Shown: one piece after another, positions 9,257-17,076 of the stretch | Position numbering within the stretch: position 1 is the stretch's first letter | How the letters are laid out: each line of letters opens with the position of its first letter | Assembly (NCBI GenBank): GCA_030538255.1 | Contig: JAUNUI010000007.1 | Coordinates: forward strand, 52,076 to 116,075 | DNA: 64,000 nt | Source: Pelistega sp. | Lineage (GTDB): Bacteria; Pseudomonadota; Gammaproteobacteria; Burkholderiales; Burkholderiaceae_B | Reading direction: 5' to 3' | The notes under the pieces: model-generated | What the model was told of the DNA's origin: nothing | The model's input: the letters and a program-made list of their open reading frames with translations, nothing else | The model's database searches: none | Made by a program: the position numbers and the translations under genes

Positions 9257-9368
9257 GCTTATTTGAATGGCGCTTAAGCTTGCTTGGAGTTCGGCGCTTA
9301 ATTGTACTTGAGGCCTATACTCTGAACCTAGTCTTTAAGCTCCGTCCCTAATGCTGATAACGGCCTCC

Positions 9369-9446
9369 CTGAAGGCACATCACAAGATGAGATTGATTGT
9401 TATGCTAGTATAGATAACAGCACTTAAATCTACGATGTGCCTTCAG
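9369..9446. repeat. 13-bp inverted repeats before small gene
   Basis: CTGAAGGCACATC at 9369-9381 is the exact reverse complement of GATGTGCCTTCAG at 9434-9446, with 52 bp between. The pair lies in the 229-bp gap between the carboxylase alpha gene and the small gene at 9486. Loop content is AT-rich and promoter-like (TAGTATAGATAA). It could be a regulator binding pair, a long-loop RNA stem or the ends of a small degenerate element. Confidence 0.5.
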
Positions 9447-9485
9447 TATCTCTACAATAATAATCGTTAAATCATGTGAGGATCT

Positions 9486-9725
9486 ATGAGTCAACTACCC
9501 AAATTTAGTGCCAATGGTTGGCGCCGCTTAAGCAACGGCATCCTACAGCATGTCAGCGGAGCCGAATTTAAGAAGGCACCGAATGGTACCGTTGAAATCA
9601 CCAAAGACTCTCTTGCCGTTTATATTCAAAACTTAAAGCAAGAAGGCGTTGACGAGTCTCGCGCTAAGACCTTACTACTTAAACTTGCGCAACAAGCTGA
9701 ACAGCATTTTGTAGGACTGCATTAA
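9486..9725 (+). CDS. small hypothetical protein, 79 aa
   Basis: An open frame of 79 residues with ATG after GTGAGGATCT. I do not recognise the family. The protein is soluble and mixed charge: a possible short beta-rich N-terminal half (FSANGWRRLSNGILQHVSG, VEITKD) and a helical C-terminal half (ESRAKTLLLKLAQQAEQHF). There is no signal peptide, no cysteine and no transmembrane segment. It is preceded by the inverted repeats at 9369-9446 and followed at once, in another frame, by the remnant of a HigA-like antitoxin. That proximity could mean it belonged to a toxin-antitoxin locus, but the sequence does not look like a HigB toxin. Codon use resembles its neighbours. Confidence 0.6.
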   Translation: MSQLPKFSANGWRRLSNGILQHVSGAEFKKAPNGTVEITKDSLAVYIQNLKQEGVDESRAKTLLLKLAQQAEQHFVGLH

Positions 9726-9726
9726 T

Positions 9727-9897
9727 CACGGCAAAATTGACCTTAGCCCAAGGATGGCTTTGCGTCTTAATGCATGGCTCGGCAAGCACGATCCAAGTCC
9801 TGAGGTTTGGCTAAAGCTACAAGCGAGTTATGACCTCTGGCAGGCCAGTCAACGTATACAATTCAATATCACACCCGCACGCTATAACGCAGCCTAA
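9727..9897 (+). pseudogene. remnant of HigA-family antitoxin (C-terminal part)
   Basis: The frame ending at the TAA at 9895-9897 reads GKIDLSPRMALRLNAWLG, then SPEVWLKLQASYDLWQA. This is the typical end of the HigA/VapI helix-turn-helix antitoxin family (pattern SPEMALRL...WLNLQ..YDLWQA). Only about 55 codons are left; the DNA-binding first half is gone, and no toxin gene is next to it. The segment starts right after the stop of the 79-aa gene. It therefore appears to be a decayed toxin-antitoxin locus. A short product from the ATG at 9754 (47 residues) is possible but would lack the HTH. Family identification is from memory of the motif, not from a search. Confidence 0.7.
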
Positions 9898-10065
9898 AGC
9901 AATAGGCACTTCTTTACTTGGCGCCAAGGATTAAAAAACCTACTCCACCACTTGATACGGTGAAATAGGCTTAGGTGAAATATTTCAACTTAGAAATACG
10001 ACTGATTAATTATGCTCCTGGGTAATCATCGTTAAATATCGGTGTGGACTTGCAGCCGATTTCAA

Positions 10066-11256
10066 TTATTTACGCACCTGTGTAATCACTTCATCTAACC
10101 ATTGCAGCATGGTTTGTACTTCTTCGGCCGTGATGTTTAGAGCTGGCATAAAGCGCAATAAGTTAGGACGTGGGGCGTTCAAGAGCATTCCTTCAGGGGC
10201 TCGGTCACGCGCCGCTTGAACGATTTCATTACCATCATCACGATCAAGCATTAAGGCGCGTAATAAGCCCACGCCACGTTCACCTTGCATACCCCACTTC
10301 GCTGATAAAGCTAGGAGACCTTCAGAGAGTTCCTGGGCACGTTGATTCACACTCTGCATAAAGCCGGGTGCATTCAAGACATCAAATACCGCCACGCCTG
10401 CCGCTGTCATCAGTGGATTGCCGTTATAGGTACCGCCTTGATCACCATGCTCAAATACTGATACAGCCTCAGTCGCCAATAAGGCAGCTAAGGGCACACC
10501 GCTGCCGATACCCTTACCAAGCGTCATAATATCTGGCACGATATTGTAGTGTTGGTAGGCGAACATGGTGCCGCAACGACCCATGCCAGTTTGCACTTCG
10601 TCAACAATTAATAAGATGCCTTTTTCCGTGGTCAAGGCGCGTAACTCTTGCATAAACTCTTGCGTCGCTGGAATCACACCACCTTCACCTTGCACAGGCT
10701 CAAGCATGACCGCCACAGTCTGATCATCAATCAAGGCACGGACAGACTCAATATCATTGATATCCGCTTTCGGGAAACCATCGACTTGTGGCGGGAATTT
10801 CTTATCCCAACCCTCTTTGCCCGATGCTGACATGGTTGCAATTGTACGACCATGGAAGCTGTGGTCCATGGTAATGATTTTATACGCACCCGCACGCATC
10901 TTCTGGCCCCATTTACGGGCTAATTTAATCGCTCCTTCATTGGCTTCAGCGCCGCTATTGGCAAAAAACACACGATCAAACACCGAGGCTTCAACTAAGC
11001 GATTGGCGAGATCAATTGAAGGTTGGTTGTAAAAAGCAGGTGATGGATTAATTAAGAGTCGTGCTTGCGCATTAATCGCCTCCACCATCTCTGTAGGACA
11101 GTGCCCTAAGCAGTTCACCGCCCAACCTTGGATGACGTCCAGGTAACGTTTACCGGTATGATCTTCTAACCATGAGCCCTCGCCCTTAACGAAGGTTAAA
11201 TCAGGGCGTGAGGTAATTTCCATTAAAGCCTGAGCGGCTTGTGCATTAAACGTCAT
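10066..11256 (-). CDS. argD: acetylornithine aminotransferase
   Basis: A 396-residue class III aminotransferase dependent on pyridoxal phosphate. It converts N-acetylglutamate semialdehyde to N-acetylornithine in arginine synthesis, and in some bacteria also serves lysine synthesis. The PLP lysine is Lys248 in MTLGKGIGSG; the cofactor motif VDEVQTGMGRCG and the NSGAEANEGAIKLAR segment are visible. The start ATG follows AAGGAAAAGAG. Family members that use other omega-amino donors (ornithine, succinylornithine) cannot be excluded, but length and motifs fit ArgD. It is transcribed divergently from smg across a 319-bp AT-rich region and shows no operon partners. No ARG box could be recognised with confidence. 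Confidence 0.87.
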   Translation of the reverse strand: MTFNAQAAQALMEITSRPDLTFVKGEGSWLEDHTGKRYLDVIQGWAVNCLGHCPTEMVEAINAQARLLINPSPAFYNQPSIDLANRLVEASVFDRVFFANSGAEANEGAIKLARKWGQKMRAGAYKIITMDHSFHGRTIATMSASGKEGWDKKFPPQVDGFPKADINDIESVRALIDDQTVAVMLEPVQGEGGVIPATQEFMQELRALTTEKGILLIVDEVQTGMGRCGTMFAYQHYNIVPDIMTLGKGIGSGVPLAALLATEAVSVFEHGDQGGTYNGNPLMTAAGVAVFDVLNAPGFMQSVNQRAQELSEGLLALSAKWGMQGERGVGLLRALMLDRDDGNEIVQAARDRAPEGMLLNAPRPNLLRFMPALNITAEEVQTMLQWLDEVITQVRK

Positions 11257-11575
11257 TCTCTTTTCCTTTCCAGCAAAGCAATGTATCTGAGTATTTTAAG
11301 CGCTTTCACCCAAGTGTGTGAATCGTTTAGCGTATTTACCTCTTTTGACATTTTGATGACTTGGTGAAAAAACCACAGCTCATCTTAGACTTGATAAAAT
11401 TCAGTTATAAATCAATAAATTACAAATCATTTACAAACTGAAATGTAAATATTTTGCAAAGACTTGCTCATTTAACAAAAAACACGTACATTTAATGCAC
11501 GGCATAGATTTTTGCAACGCAAGAATCCTTTTTTATCGATACACCTGTGTATGAGCATATTTTAAGGGGATGATC
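11257..11575. other. AT-rich divergent intergenic region argD/smg
   Basis: About 320 bp without a gene. It must hold promoters for argD (leftward) and smg (rightward). A TTGACA occurs at 11345-11350 and several TATAAA-like hexamers follow (for example 11406-11411), but no pair has both good boxes and 16-18 bp spacing, so I do not name a promoter. No strong hairpin was seen. Confidence 0.5.
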
Positions 11576-12034
11576 ATGTTCGATGTTTTAGTTTATCTTT
11601 TCGAAAATTACTATGCCCCCGAGTCCTGCCCCGATGCCGATGTATTGGCTAAGCGCCTAATGGCGGCTGGCTTTGAAGATGATGAAATCGACGAGGCACT
11701 AGCTTGGTTATACCAACTTGCAGAGACCACAGAGCAGTCGCTTGAACTCAGTAATATGAGTGTTGATAGCACCCGCGTGTACGCACCTATTGAACGTGAA
11801 TTCTTAGGTGACGATTCAATTAACTACTTAAGTTTCCTATCCCAATCTGGTGCTCTACCTGCACCCTTACGTGAAATTGTGATTAATCGTTGTCTGGATA
11901 TGCCAGCCGACGCGATCTCGCTCGAGCACGTCAAAATCATCACCTTAATGGTATTATGGAGTCAAGAGGCACAAATTGATCATTTGATTCTTGAAGAATT
12001 ACTCACTGATGATGAGGACAAGCTCCTGCACTAA
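11576..12034 (+). CDS. smg: Smg family protein (DUF494)
   Basis: A 152-residue acidic, helical protein of the Smg/DUF494 family, found beside topoisomerase and dprA genes in beta- and gammaproteobacteria. Its function is unknown. Start MFDVLVYLFENYY and the middle part YAPIEREFLGDDSINYL are family-typical. I chose the ATG at 11576 because AAGGGG ends six bases before it; the ATG at 11570 touches the ribosome site. The gene's 3' end overlaps the open frame of gluQ. In related genomes smg is usually close to a type IA topoisomerase gene, and here topB lies about 5 kb on, separated by gluQ and a large membrane-protein gene. Confidence 0.88.
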   Translation: MFDVLVYLFENYYAPESCPDADVLAKRLMAAGFEDDEIDEALAWLYQLAETTEQSLELSNMSVDSTRVYAPIEREFLGDDSINYLSFLSQSGALPAPLREIVINRCLDMPADAISLEHVKIITLMVLWSQEAQIDHLILEELLTDDEDKLLH

Positions 12035-13160
12035 ACCAATAGCAATCACCTCGTGTGATACTGCATCTACCGACACTGCCTGTACTGATACCTTATCAAG
12101 TACAGGCAGTACTTGTACGCCTCCTGATATCTTCCTAACGAATTCGACTAATAAACTTAATCGAAGTACAGGCAGCCTTCGTACGCCCACCGATATCCGC
12201 CAGACTCAACGTGTAAATTCACAATCGCCCCTAGGTGATTGTGAAACCAGCCTAAGTGCTGTACAAGATAGTGCAAATCTAAAGCAATCAACGCAGTATA
12301 TTGGCCGCTTTGCGCCCAGCCCTAGTGGTTCCTTGCATAATGGCTCCTTAGTCGCGGCCATGGCAAGTTATCTGGATGCACGTGCTCACCGTGGTCGTTG
12401 GCTGCTGCGTATTGAAGATATTGATACCCCGCGTGTTATCCTTGGCGCCGATACCCTGATCATGCAACAACTGCAGCAACTTGGCATGCATTGGGATGAA
12501 GAGCCGATATGGCAATCACAGTGCTTATCACGCTATGAGCAGGCATTTAATGAATTACAAGCACGTGGTTTAATTTATGGTTGCTCATGCACTCGCAAAG
12601 AGATTGCCGATAGTGCTATTGCACTCGGTTTACATGAGCAAGGCCAATACCCCTACACGGGCACATGCCGCCAAGGCACTAATAAGCCTGTCCGCGCATG
12701 GCGCTTACGCATGCCAGAGGGCATCTTGAGTTTTGAGGACCGTTGGTTGGGCTTACAGCAACAAGATACTCAGGCTGAAGTGGGTGATATTATTATTAAG
12801 CGCGCTGATGGCTTATTCGCCTATCAATTAGTCGTAGTGCTCGATGATGCCTTTCAAGGCATCACCGATATTGTACGTGGCCAAGACTTAATGGACTCAA
12901 CAGAGCGACAGATTTGCATCGCCAACTATTTTGACTTTAAAATACCTCGCTATATGCACGTACCTTTGGTCTGTGATGAACAGGGCCGTAAACTCTCAAA
13001 GCAGAATCACGCCCATCCGATTGATACGAAGCATGCTTTAAGTAGCCTGACAGGCGCTTGGCAGGCGCTAGGGTTTGCCCCTTTTGTCGCGACTAGCGTA
13101 GAAAGTTTTTGGACTCAGGCCACTGCACTGTGGGCGCAGCGGTTTAAGATCAAGGCTTAA
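12009..13160 (+). CDS. gluQ: glutamyl-Q tRNA(Asp) synthetase with odd N-terminal extension
   Basis: The catalytic part starts at YIGRFAPSPSGSLHNGS (HIGH-like motif) and runs 288 residues, the usual length of GluQ. GluQ attaches glutamate to queuosine of tRNA(Asp). The zinc site CSCTRKEI...YPYTGTC and the KMSK-like RKLSKQNHA are present, and the anticodon-binding domain of true GltX is absent. Upstream, the frame stays open for about 95-100 further residues rich in Ser, Thr and Asp. No start codon with a good ribosome site lies near the catalytic part; ATG at 12009/12012 and TTG at 11991 all lie within smg. The extension contains a 33-bp imperfect direct repeat (12099-12131, 12165-12197) offset by 66 bp and a hairpin. 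The true start is therefore uncertain. The 3' end overlaps the opposing gene by 11 bp. Confidence 0.85.
   Translation: MMRTSSCTKPIAITSCDTASTDTACTDTLSSTGSTCTPPDIFLTNSTNKLNRSTGSLRTPTDIRQTQRVNSQSPLGDCETSLSAVQDSANLKQSTQYIGRFAPSPSGSLHNGSLVAAMASYLDARAHRGRWLLRIEDIDTPRVILGADTLIMQQLQQLGMHWDEEPIWQSQCLSRYEQAFNELQARGLIYGCSCTRKEIADSAIALGLHEQGQYPYTGTCRQGTNKPVRAWRLRMPEGILSFEDRWLGLQQQDTQAEVGDIIIKRADGLFAYQLVVVLDDAFQGITDIVRGQDLMDSTERQICIANYFDFKIPRYMHVPLVCDEQGRKLSKQNHAHPIDTKHALSSLTGAWQALGFAPFVATSVESFWTQATALWAQRFKIKA
12076..12109 (+). other. 11-bp stem-loop between smg and gluQ core
   Basis: CTGCCTGTACT (12076-12086) pairs perfectly with AGTACAGGCAG (12099-12109) across a 12-base loop. The right arm is part of a 33-bp unit repeated at 12165-12197. 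No T-run follows. It lies in the translated extension of gluQ or, if that extension is not translated, in the smg-gluQ spacer. Confidence 0.5.
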
Positions 13161-16100
13161 TAAGCGCCTCCTTCGCAGCCCTCTGCGCCTCCATTGCAGC
13201 CTGTTCAGCCTTCTGTACTGTCTCTATCACCGACTGTTCAGCTTTTTGCACGTCCTCTTCGTCACGAGATTGAGGCGCAACTGGCTCTGTTACTGATGGC
13301 GCTGGAGAAATATCATCCACTACAGGCGGCGCATTCAGAGCAGGCGGTGCCGGCGTGCTGGCCGGTATATCTGCAGCGTTAATAGCACTCGTATCTGTGC
13401 TATCAATCGTAGGACCATCAATATTATCTAGCGCTGAATCTACGCCTGGACTCAGCGCAGATTCCTCACTTGGATCGACTGCTGAGTCCGTGCTTGGATC
13501 AACCGCTGAGTCCGTGCTTGGATCAACCGCTGAGTCCGTGCTTGGGTCGACAGCAGTAGGCAATTCAGCCTCTCTCTGTGCACGCTCAATTTCATTCAAG
13601 GAATCCTCCGCAGAGTTAAGCTGTGTATCTCTTTGCTCTTGCAGCCACTTTTGCATATCTGCTGGTGCTTGCATAGGCTGCAAGTCCTTATCACGCAAAC
13701 CGACGAGTAAGGCGACACCATCCTTAGTCACTTTAAACTCACCAAAACGCGCTTGGGCATAATACGGCTCAGCCCCTTCGGCAAAGAAGTATTGTTCTGA
13801 GGGCAGGCTGACATAAGGCCAAGAAGCGTGAGATTTATAGGGCATTAGAATGCCTGGCGTGCACGCACCAAAGTCCTCAGGCACATGTTCACTCACGTGA
13901 CATAGCTGCGCCACCCCACGCTCATCCTTACGCAATAAGGCAAAGCCTTTTGACCAAGAGGGTACATTGTTGTAACTCGCTGCCCCCTCATTATATGTCC
14001 TTGGCGTAGCCTCTCTAATATCATCAGCAATCGCAAAGCGTAACTCCATATAGTCGCCTTGCATCAGTGAACGTGGATCTACCGGAGCTAATTCCAGAAT
14101 CACGGGTTCACCATCGTCTAAGATATGCTCATACTCAGCAATTTTAAAATTACTTAAACCCAAAACAATCACCAAGCTTAAAGCAATCAAACTTATGGGT
14201 AGATAATACGCCTTAGGGCTAAGTGTTGCTGTATGTCCTAAGACAGTCTGTGTCGCTACTTGGCGACGCTCCATCCATACATACCACAAAGCCAATAAGG
14301 CAAATAAGATCAGGCCGCTAATCAATAAGATATATGACTTATAGATTAAGGGAATATGCATTGAGAAATAATGCAACGCCAAAAATCCCGTACCTGCCAC
14401 TAAGGCCAGTGCAAATAAGAGATAGCTATGCATATGATAAGCCACAAGCAATAAGGCGAGAGCGAAGAGTACCGCGGTATTGCCAGACCATAAGATGCTA
14501 ATGAATAAGACGACAAGACTACTCAACAGTCTTGGTACGAATGGTAAAGAGCGTCCGACAAACCAGGCAATAATTGTAGGGCTAAGAACCGTGAGATAAA
14601 GAGGTAAACTATACAGCGAAGGATTGGCAAATAACTCACCGCCTAAGTAAGACCACAGGCTTCTTTCAGATACCACACCATTAAACTCGCCCCAGCCCAC
14701 GCCAAAAGCAGAAAACATAGAAAATCGTGCGTATTCAAACACAAAACTGGCCAGTGCATACAGGCTTAAGGCCCAGAATAAAGTACGTCTGCGGCGACCA
14801 AGCTGAGGGTAACGATAGGCTAAGAACACACAAATCGGCACTAATAAAAGCCACAGCGAGCGAACAAACATCAGCTGCCTAAAGACTTCCTGGTCAGACC
14901 GTAAGCCACTATTCAGAGCGGCATAGCTATAGCCTAAGATATATTCCGCATATAAGGGCGGTAGCACAAGACTAAAAAATGCCCAGCTAAATAAGACCAC
15001 GGCGAAAATACGTAACCATGCGGCTTTCACTAAAAAGAAGATAGCCACACACAAGAGCGTAAACAACAACACATTCAGTGGTACTCCGAAACTCAGCTCG
15101 TCCCCTTGCATTCCGATCAAGGCACCGAACACACTAAAGCCATCCATGCTTAAAAATACGGTATCCACAAATAGCATTGCTAAGCCTAGAGCGACAAAAG
15201 CTTGCGCTAATAAATTGACAATCAAGCCATTGGTTTTAACACCCGCCACAGGCTCACTAGTGAGGGATTTATGCCTCTCGCTAGTCGATTCTGTAGTCTC
15301 ACTGCTCGCTACCGAATCAGCCACTTTCGCCCCGTCTACTACTTGGGCTCGGCCTGACAATTCTGAACCACGCTGCCCTGCGAGAAGATGACGATACTTC
15401 AGCCCCAAGCCCATAAGCATCAATAGCAAGCCAGGTAGATAGAGTCGCTCGAGTCCCGCACTCAAACCTAAAAGCAAGATAAAGATTAAAGAAGCCACCA
15501 TCACTAGGATCAAGAAGAATACCTGTAATAACCAAGGAATTTCTTCACCCTGAGTCTGGCCTTGAAGCACCCGTTGACGCCAAGCACTAAAACCATAAAT
15601 CACACCGGCAATACCCATAATCAGTAGAAGCAAAGCGATGATATACATGCCGAATTCACTCATTGGCGAGCGGCTGATAATTATATACAGCAAAGAAAAC
15701 ACCATCATCAGCATGCTGAGAACAAAGATGCCTAAGTCAAAGCGCCAATGACGATAGAAGTACATGCCTAGAGCACCAAGTGAGAGGCCTAATAAGCTAT
15801 AGCCCATATCATATTCATAGCCCGTAAACATGATGCTGAGAAAAATCGATGCAGCCACACCGATAGCCGCTAGCTTAGGCGATATTCGCCATTGTCGATC
15901 ACGCAAGTGAGGCAAACACAATTCACTCAGCACGAGAAAAACTAGTGCCAAACCAATATGCATAAACCCTGTTGTCGAAGCCCCTATAGCACTTAAGCTT
16001 GAGTCGCTGGCAAACAGCGTCAAACCCACATGGCTCGTCAGCATGAATAGGCTAAAAGAGGCTACATTCGGCAAGGCCAGCAATAATGGGATCTGCAAGA

Positions 16101-16476
16101 CTGACCAGAGGGCAAACAATTGCCACAGATCGGCACCGGTCTGATAAGTCTGTCCAATCAAGGCAAATAAAGCACCGATTAAGACCGCCCCGATAAAGGC
16201 CATCACCGCACTGGGCAAAGCATAGCTTTGGCTTTGCAATCTGCGCTTCTGATACCAATAAAAAACTAGGCTGAGTAAGAGCGTTAAGGCAAATACCACT
16301 TGAGTGCCATAGAGCTTTTGAAATTTGGAAAAGCCAGCCCAATTAGCCGCTAACCAAGTGACCACCCCACTGGATAGAAAACCCGCGCCTATCAGTAAAG
16401 CCAATAGGCACAAGTACTTCGCCCATGATGAGGCACCTAAAAATTCCTTAGTCTTGGTGTCTAAAGCGTGTTGCAT
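13150..16476 (-). CDS. DUF2157 / GDYXXLXY giant membrane protein
   Basis: A 1108-residue polytopic membrane protein. The N-terminal part fits the DUF2157 family (GAGFLSSGVVTWLAANW, then many hydrophobic helices up to about residue 770). Near residue 805 the motif MQGDYMELRFAIADD marks a GDYXXLXY domain, followed by a soluble segment. In many bacteria DUF2157 and GDYXXLXY proteins are encoded by separate adjacent genes, so this looks like a fusion. The last 180 residues are low complexity: Asp/Ser/Thr/Ala/Pro-rich, with the octapeptide DPSTDSAV repeated about three times from 24-bp DNA repeats (13469-13555), then a coiled-coil-like AEQAAMEAQRAAKEAL end. Function is unknown; the domain set suggests an inner-membrane protein with a periplasmic or cytosolic GDY domain. 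It ends convergent with gluQ, overlapping by 11 bp. Confidence 0.75.
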   Translation of the reverse strand: MQHALDTKTKEFLGASSWAKYLCLLALLIGAGFLSSGVVTWLAANWAGFSKFQKLYGTQVVFALTLLLSLVFYWYQKRRLQSQSYALPSAVMAFIGAVLIGALFALIGQTYQTGADLWQLFALWSVLQIPLLLALPNVASFSLFMLTSHVGLTLFASDSSLSAIGASTTGFMHIGLALVFLVLSELCLPHLRDRQWRISPKLAAIGVAASIFLSIMFTGYEYDMGYSLLGLSLGALGMYFYRHWRFDLGIFVLSMLMMVFSLLYIIISRSPMSEFGMYIIALLLLIMGIAGVIYGFSAWRQRVLQGQTQGEEIPWLLQVFFLILVMVASLIFILLLGLSAGLERLYLPGLLLMLMGLGLKYRHLLAGQRGSELSGRAQVVDGAKVADSVASSETTESTSERHKSLTSEPVAGVKTNGLIVNLLAQAFVALGLAMLFVDTVFLSMDGFSVFGALIGMQGDELSFGVPLNVLLFTLLCVAIFFLVKAAWLRIFAVVLFSWAFFSLVLPPLYAEYILGYSYAALNSGLRSDQEVFRQLMFVRSLWLLLVPICVFLAYRYPQLGRRRRTLFWALSLYALASFVFEYARFSMFSAFGVGWGEFNGVVSERSLWSYLGGELFANPSLYSLPLYLTVLSPTIIAWFVGRSLPFVPRLLSSLVVLFISILWSGNTAVLFALALLLVAYHMHSYLLFALALVAGTGFLALHYFSMHIPLIYKSYILLISGLILFALLALWYVWMERRQVATQTVLGHTATLSPKAYYLPISLIALSLVIVLGLSNFKIAEYEHILDDGEPVILELAPVDPRSLMQGDYMELRFAIADDIREATPRTYNEGAASYNNVPSWSKGFALLRKDERGVAQLCHVSEHVPEDFGACTPGILMPYKSHASWPYVSLPSEQYFFAEGAEPYYAQARFGEFKVTKDGVALLVGLRDKDLQPMQAPADMQKWLQEQRDTQLNSAEDSLNEIERAQREAELPTAVDPSTDSAVDPSTDSAVDPSTDSAVDPSEESALSPGVDSALDNIDGPTIDSTDTSAINAADIPASTPAPPALNAPPVVDDISPAPSVTEPVAPQSRDEEDVQKAEQSVIETVQKAEQAAMEAQRAAKEALIKP
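13469..13555. repeat. 24-bp tandem repeats in membrane-protein gene
   Basis: Three complete 24-bp units (13469-13492, 13493-13516, 13517-13540) and a partial fourth. Units two and three are identical by eye. Each codes on the reverse strand for the octapeptide DPSTDSAV. Copy number may vary between strains by slippage, which would change the tail length without frameshift. Confidence 0.8.
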
Positions 16477-17076
16477 ATGATTTCCCTTTGTGTTTATCGC
16501 TTTGTGCTCTGCTACTTGTTCTGCTCTAAGTCATCGGCCTGTGCTCTGCCTTGACGCCCTCAGAGCTAGAAAGCAGAATTTTATAGAACCGCGTAATTTA
16601 AACCTTAGCTAATAGTAAAGTAATTTCGAAGTTTATAGCAACTTACCATGCGCAAACTTATCCACCGTCTGAGTTAGTCGATAGACTGTAAACTTATGTA
16701 TCTAAAAGCCATTCCAATTAATTGTCGCAAAGTCTACGCTAAACCGTAGATTCATTTCGGCCAGACATACATTAAAGCTTCTGAAAAAATAGCGCTCTCG
16801 CCCTCTCATCAGACCTAGCCCAAAACAAAGCGTTTTCCCTTGGAAAACAGTTTTTCACTCACAATGCTTGACAAACTTATAAGTTTTAACCTACATTGCA
16901 GAAAAATCGATACGTCCTAGGTATAGTATTAGGGCACGAGTCTGCTTAACATATTAAGTATTTACCCTTTAAAGCTTGCCTACTATGTTTTCACTCTCGT
17001 ATTATCACCAACATAATCTCATATCCTTAAGGCTGAACAAGCACCTAAGAGATAAATTTTAAACTTCAGGATTTGT
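16477..17076. promoter_or_regulatory. 600-bp divergent intergenic region with possible topB promoter
   Basis: No credible gene was seen in this gap. TTGACA at 16868-16873 and TACATT at 16892-16897 (18-bp spacer) could drive topB, leaving a leader of about 170 bases; a further TATAGT lies at 16922-16927. The leftward promoter of the DUF2157 gene was not identified. No recognised riboswitch or long hairpin was found. Confidence 0.4.

Noticed and set aside
9255-9281. AAGCTTA/TAAGCTT pair after the carboxylase alpha gene as terminator
   Set aside because: Only 7 bp, AT-rich, 13-base loop and no T-run.
13469-13555. Tandem repeats as a CRISPR array
   Set aside because: Units are contiguous 24-mers without spacers and lie in frame in a gene; the same holds for 53242-53358.
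13355-13762. 135-codon forward frame with repeated SVLGSTAE units
   Set aside because: Antisense image of the DPSTDSAV repeats of the membrane-protein gene; repeats make long frames on both strands.
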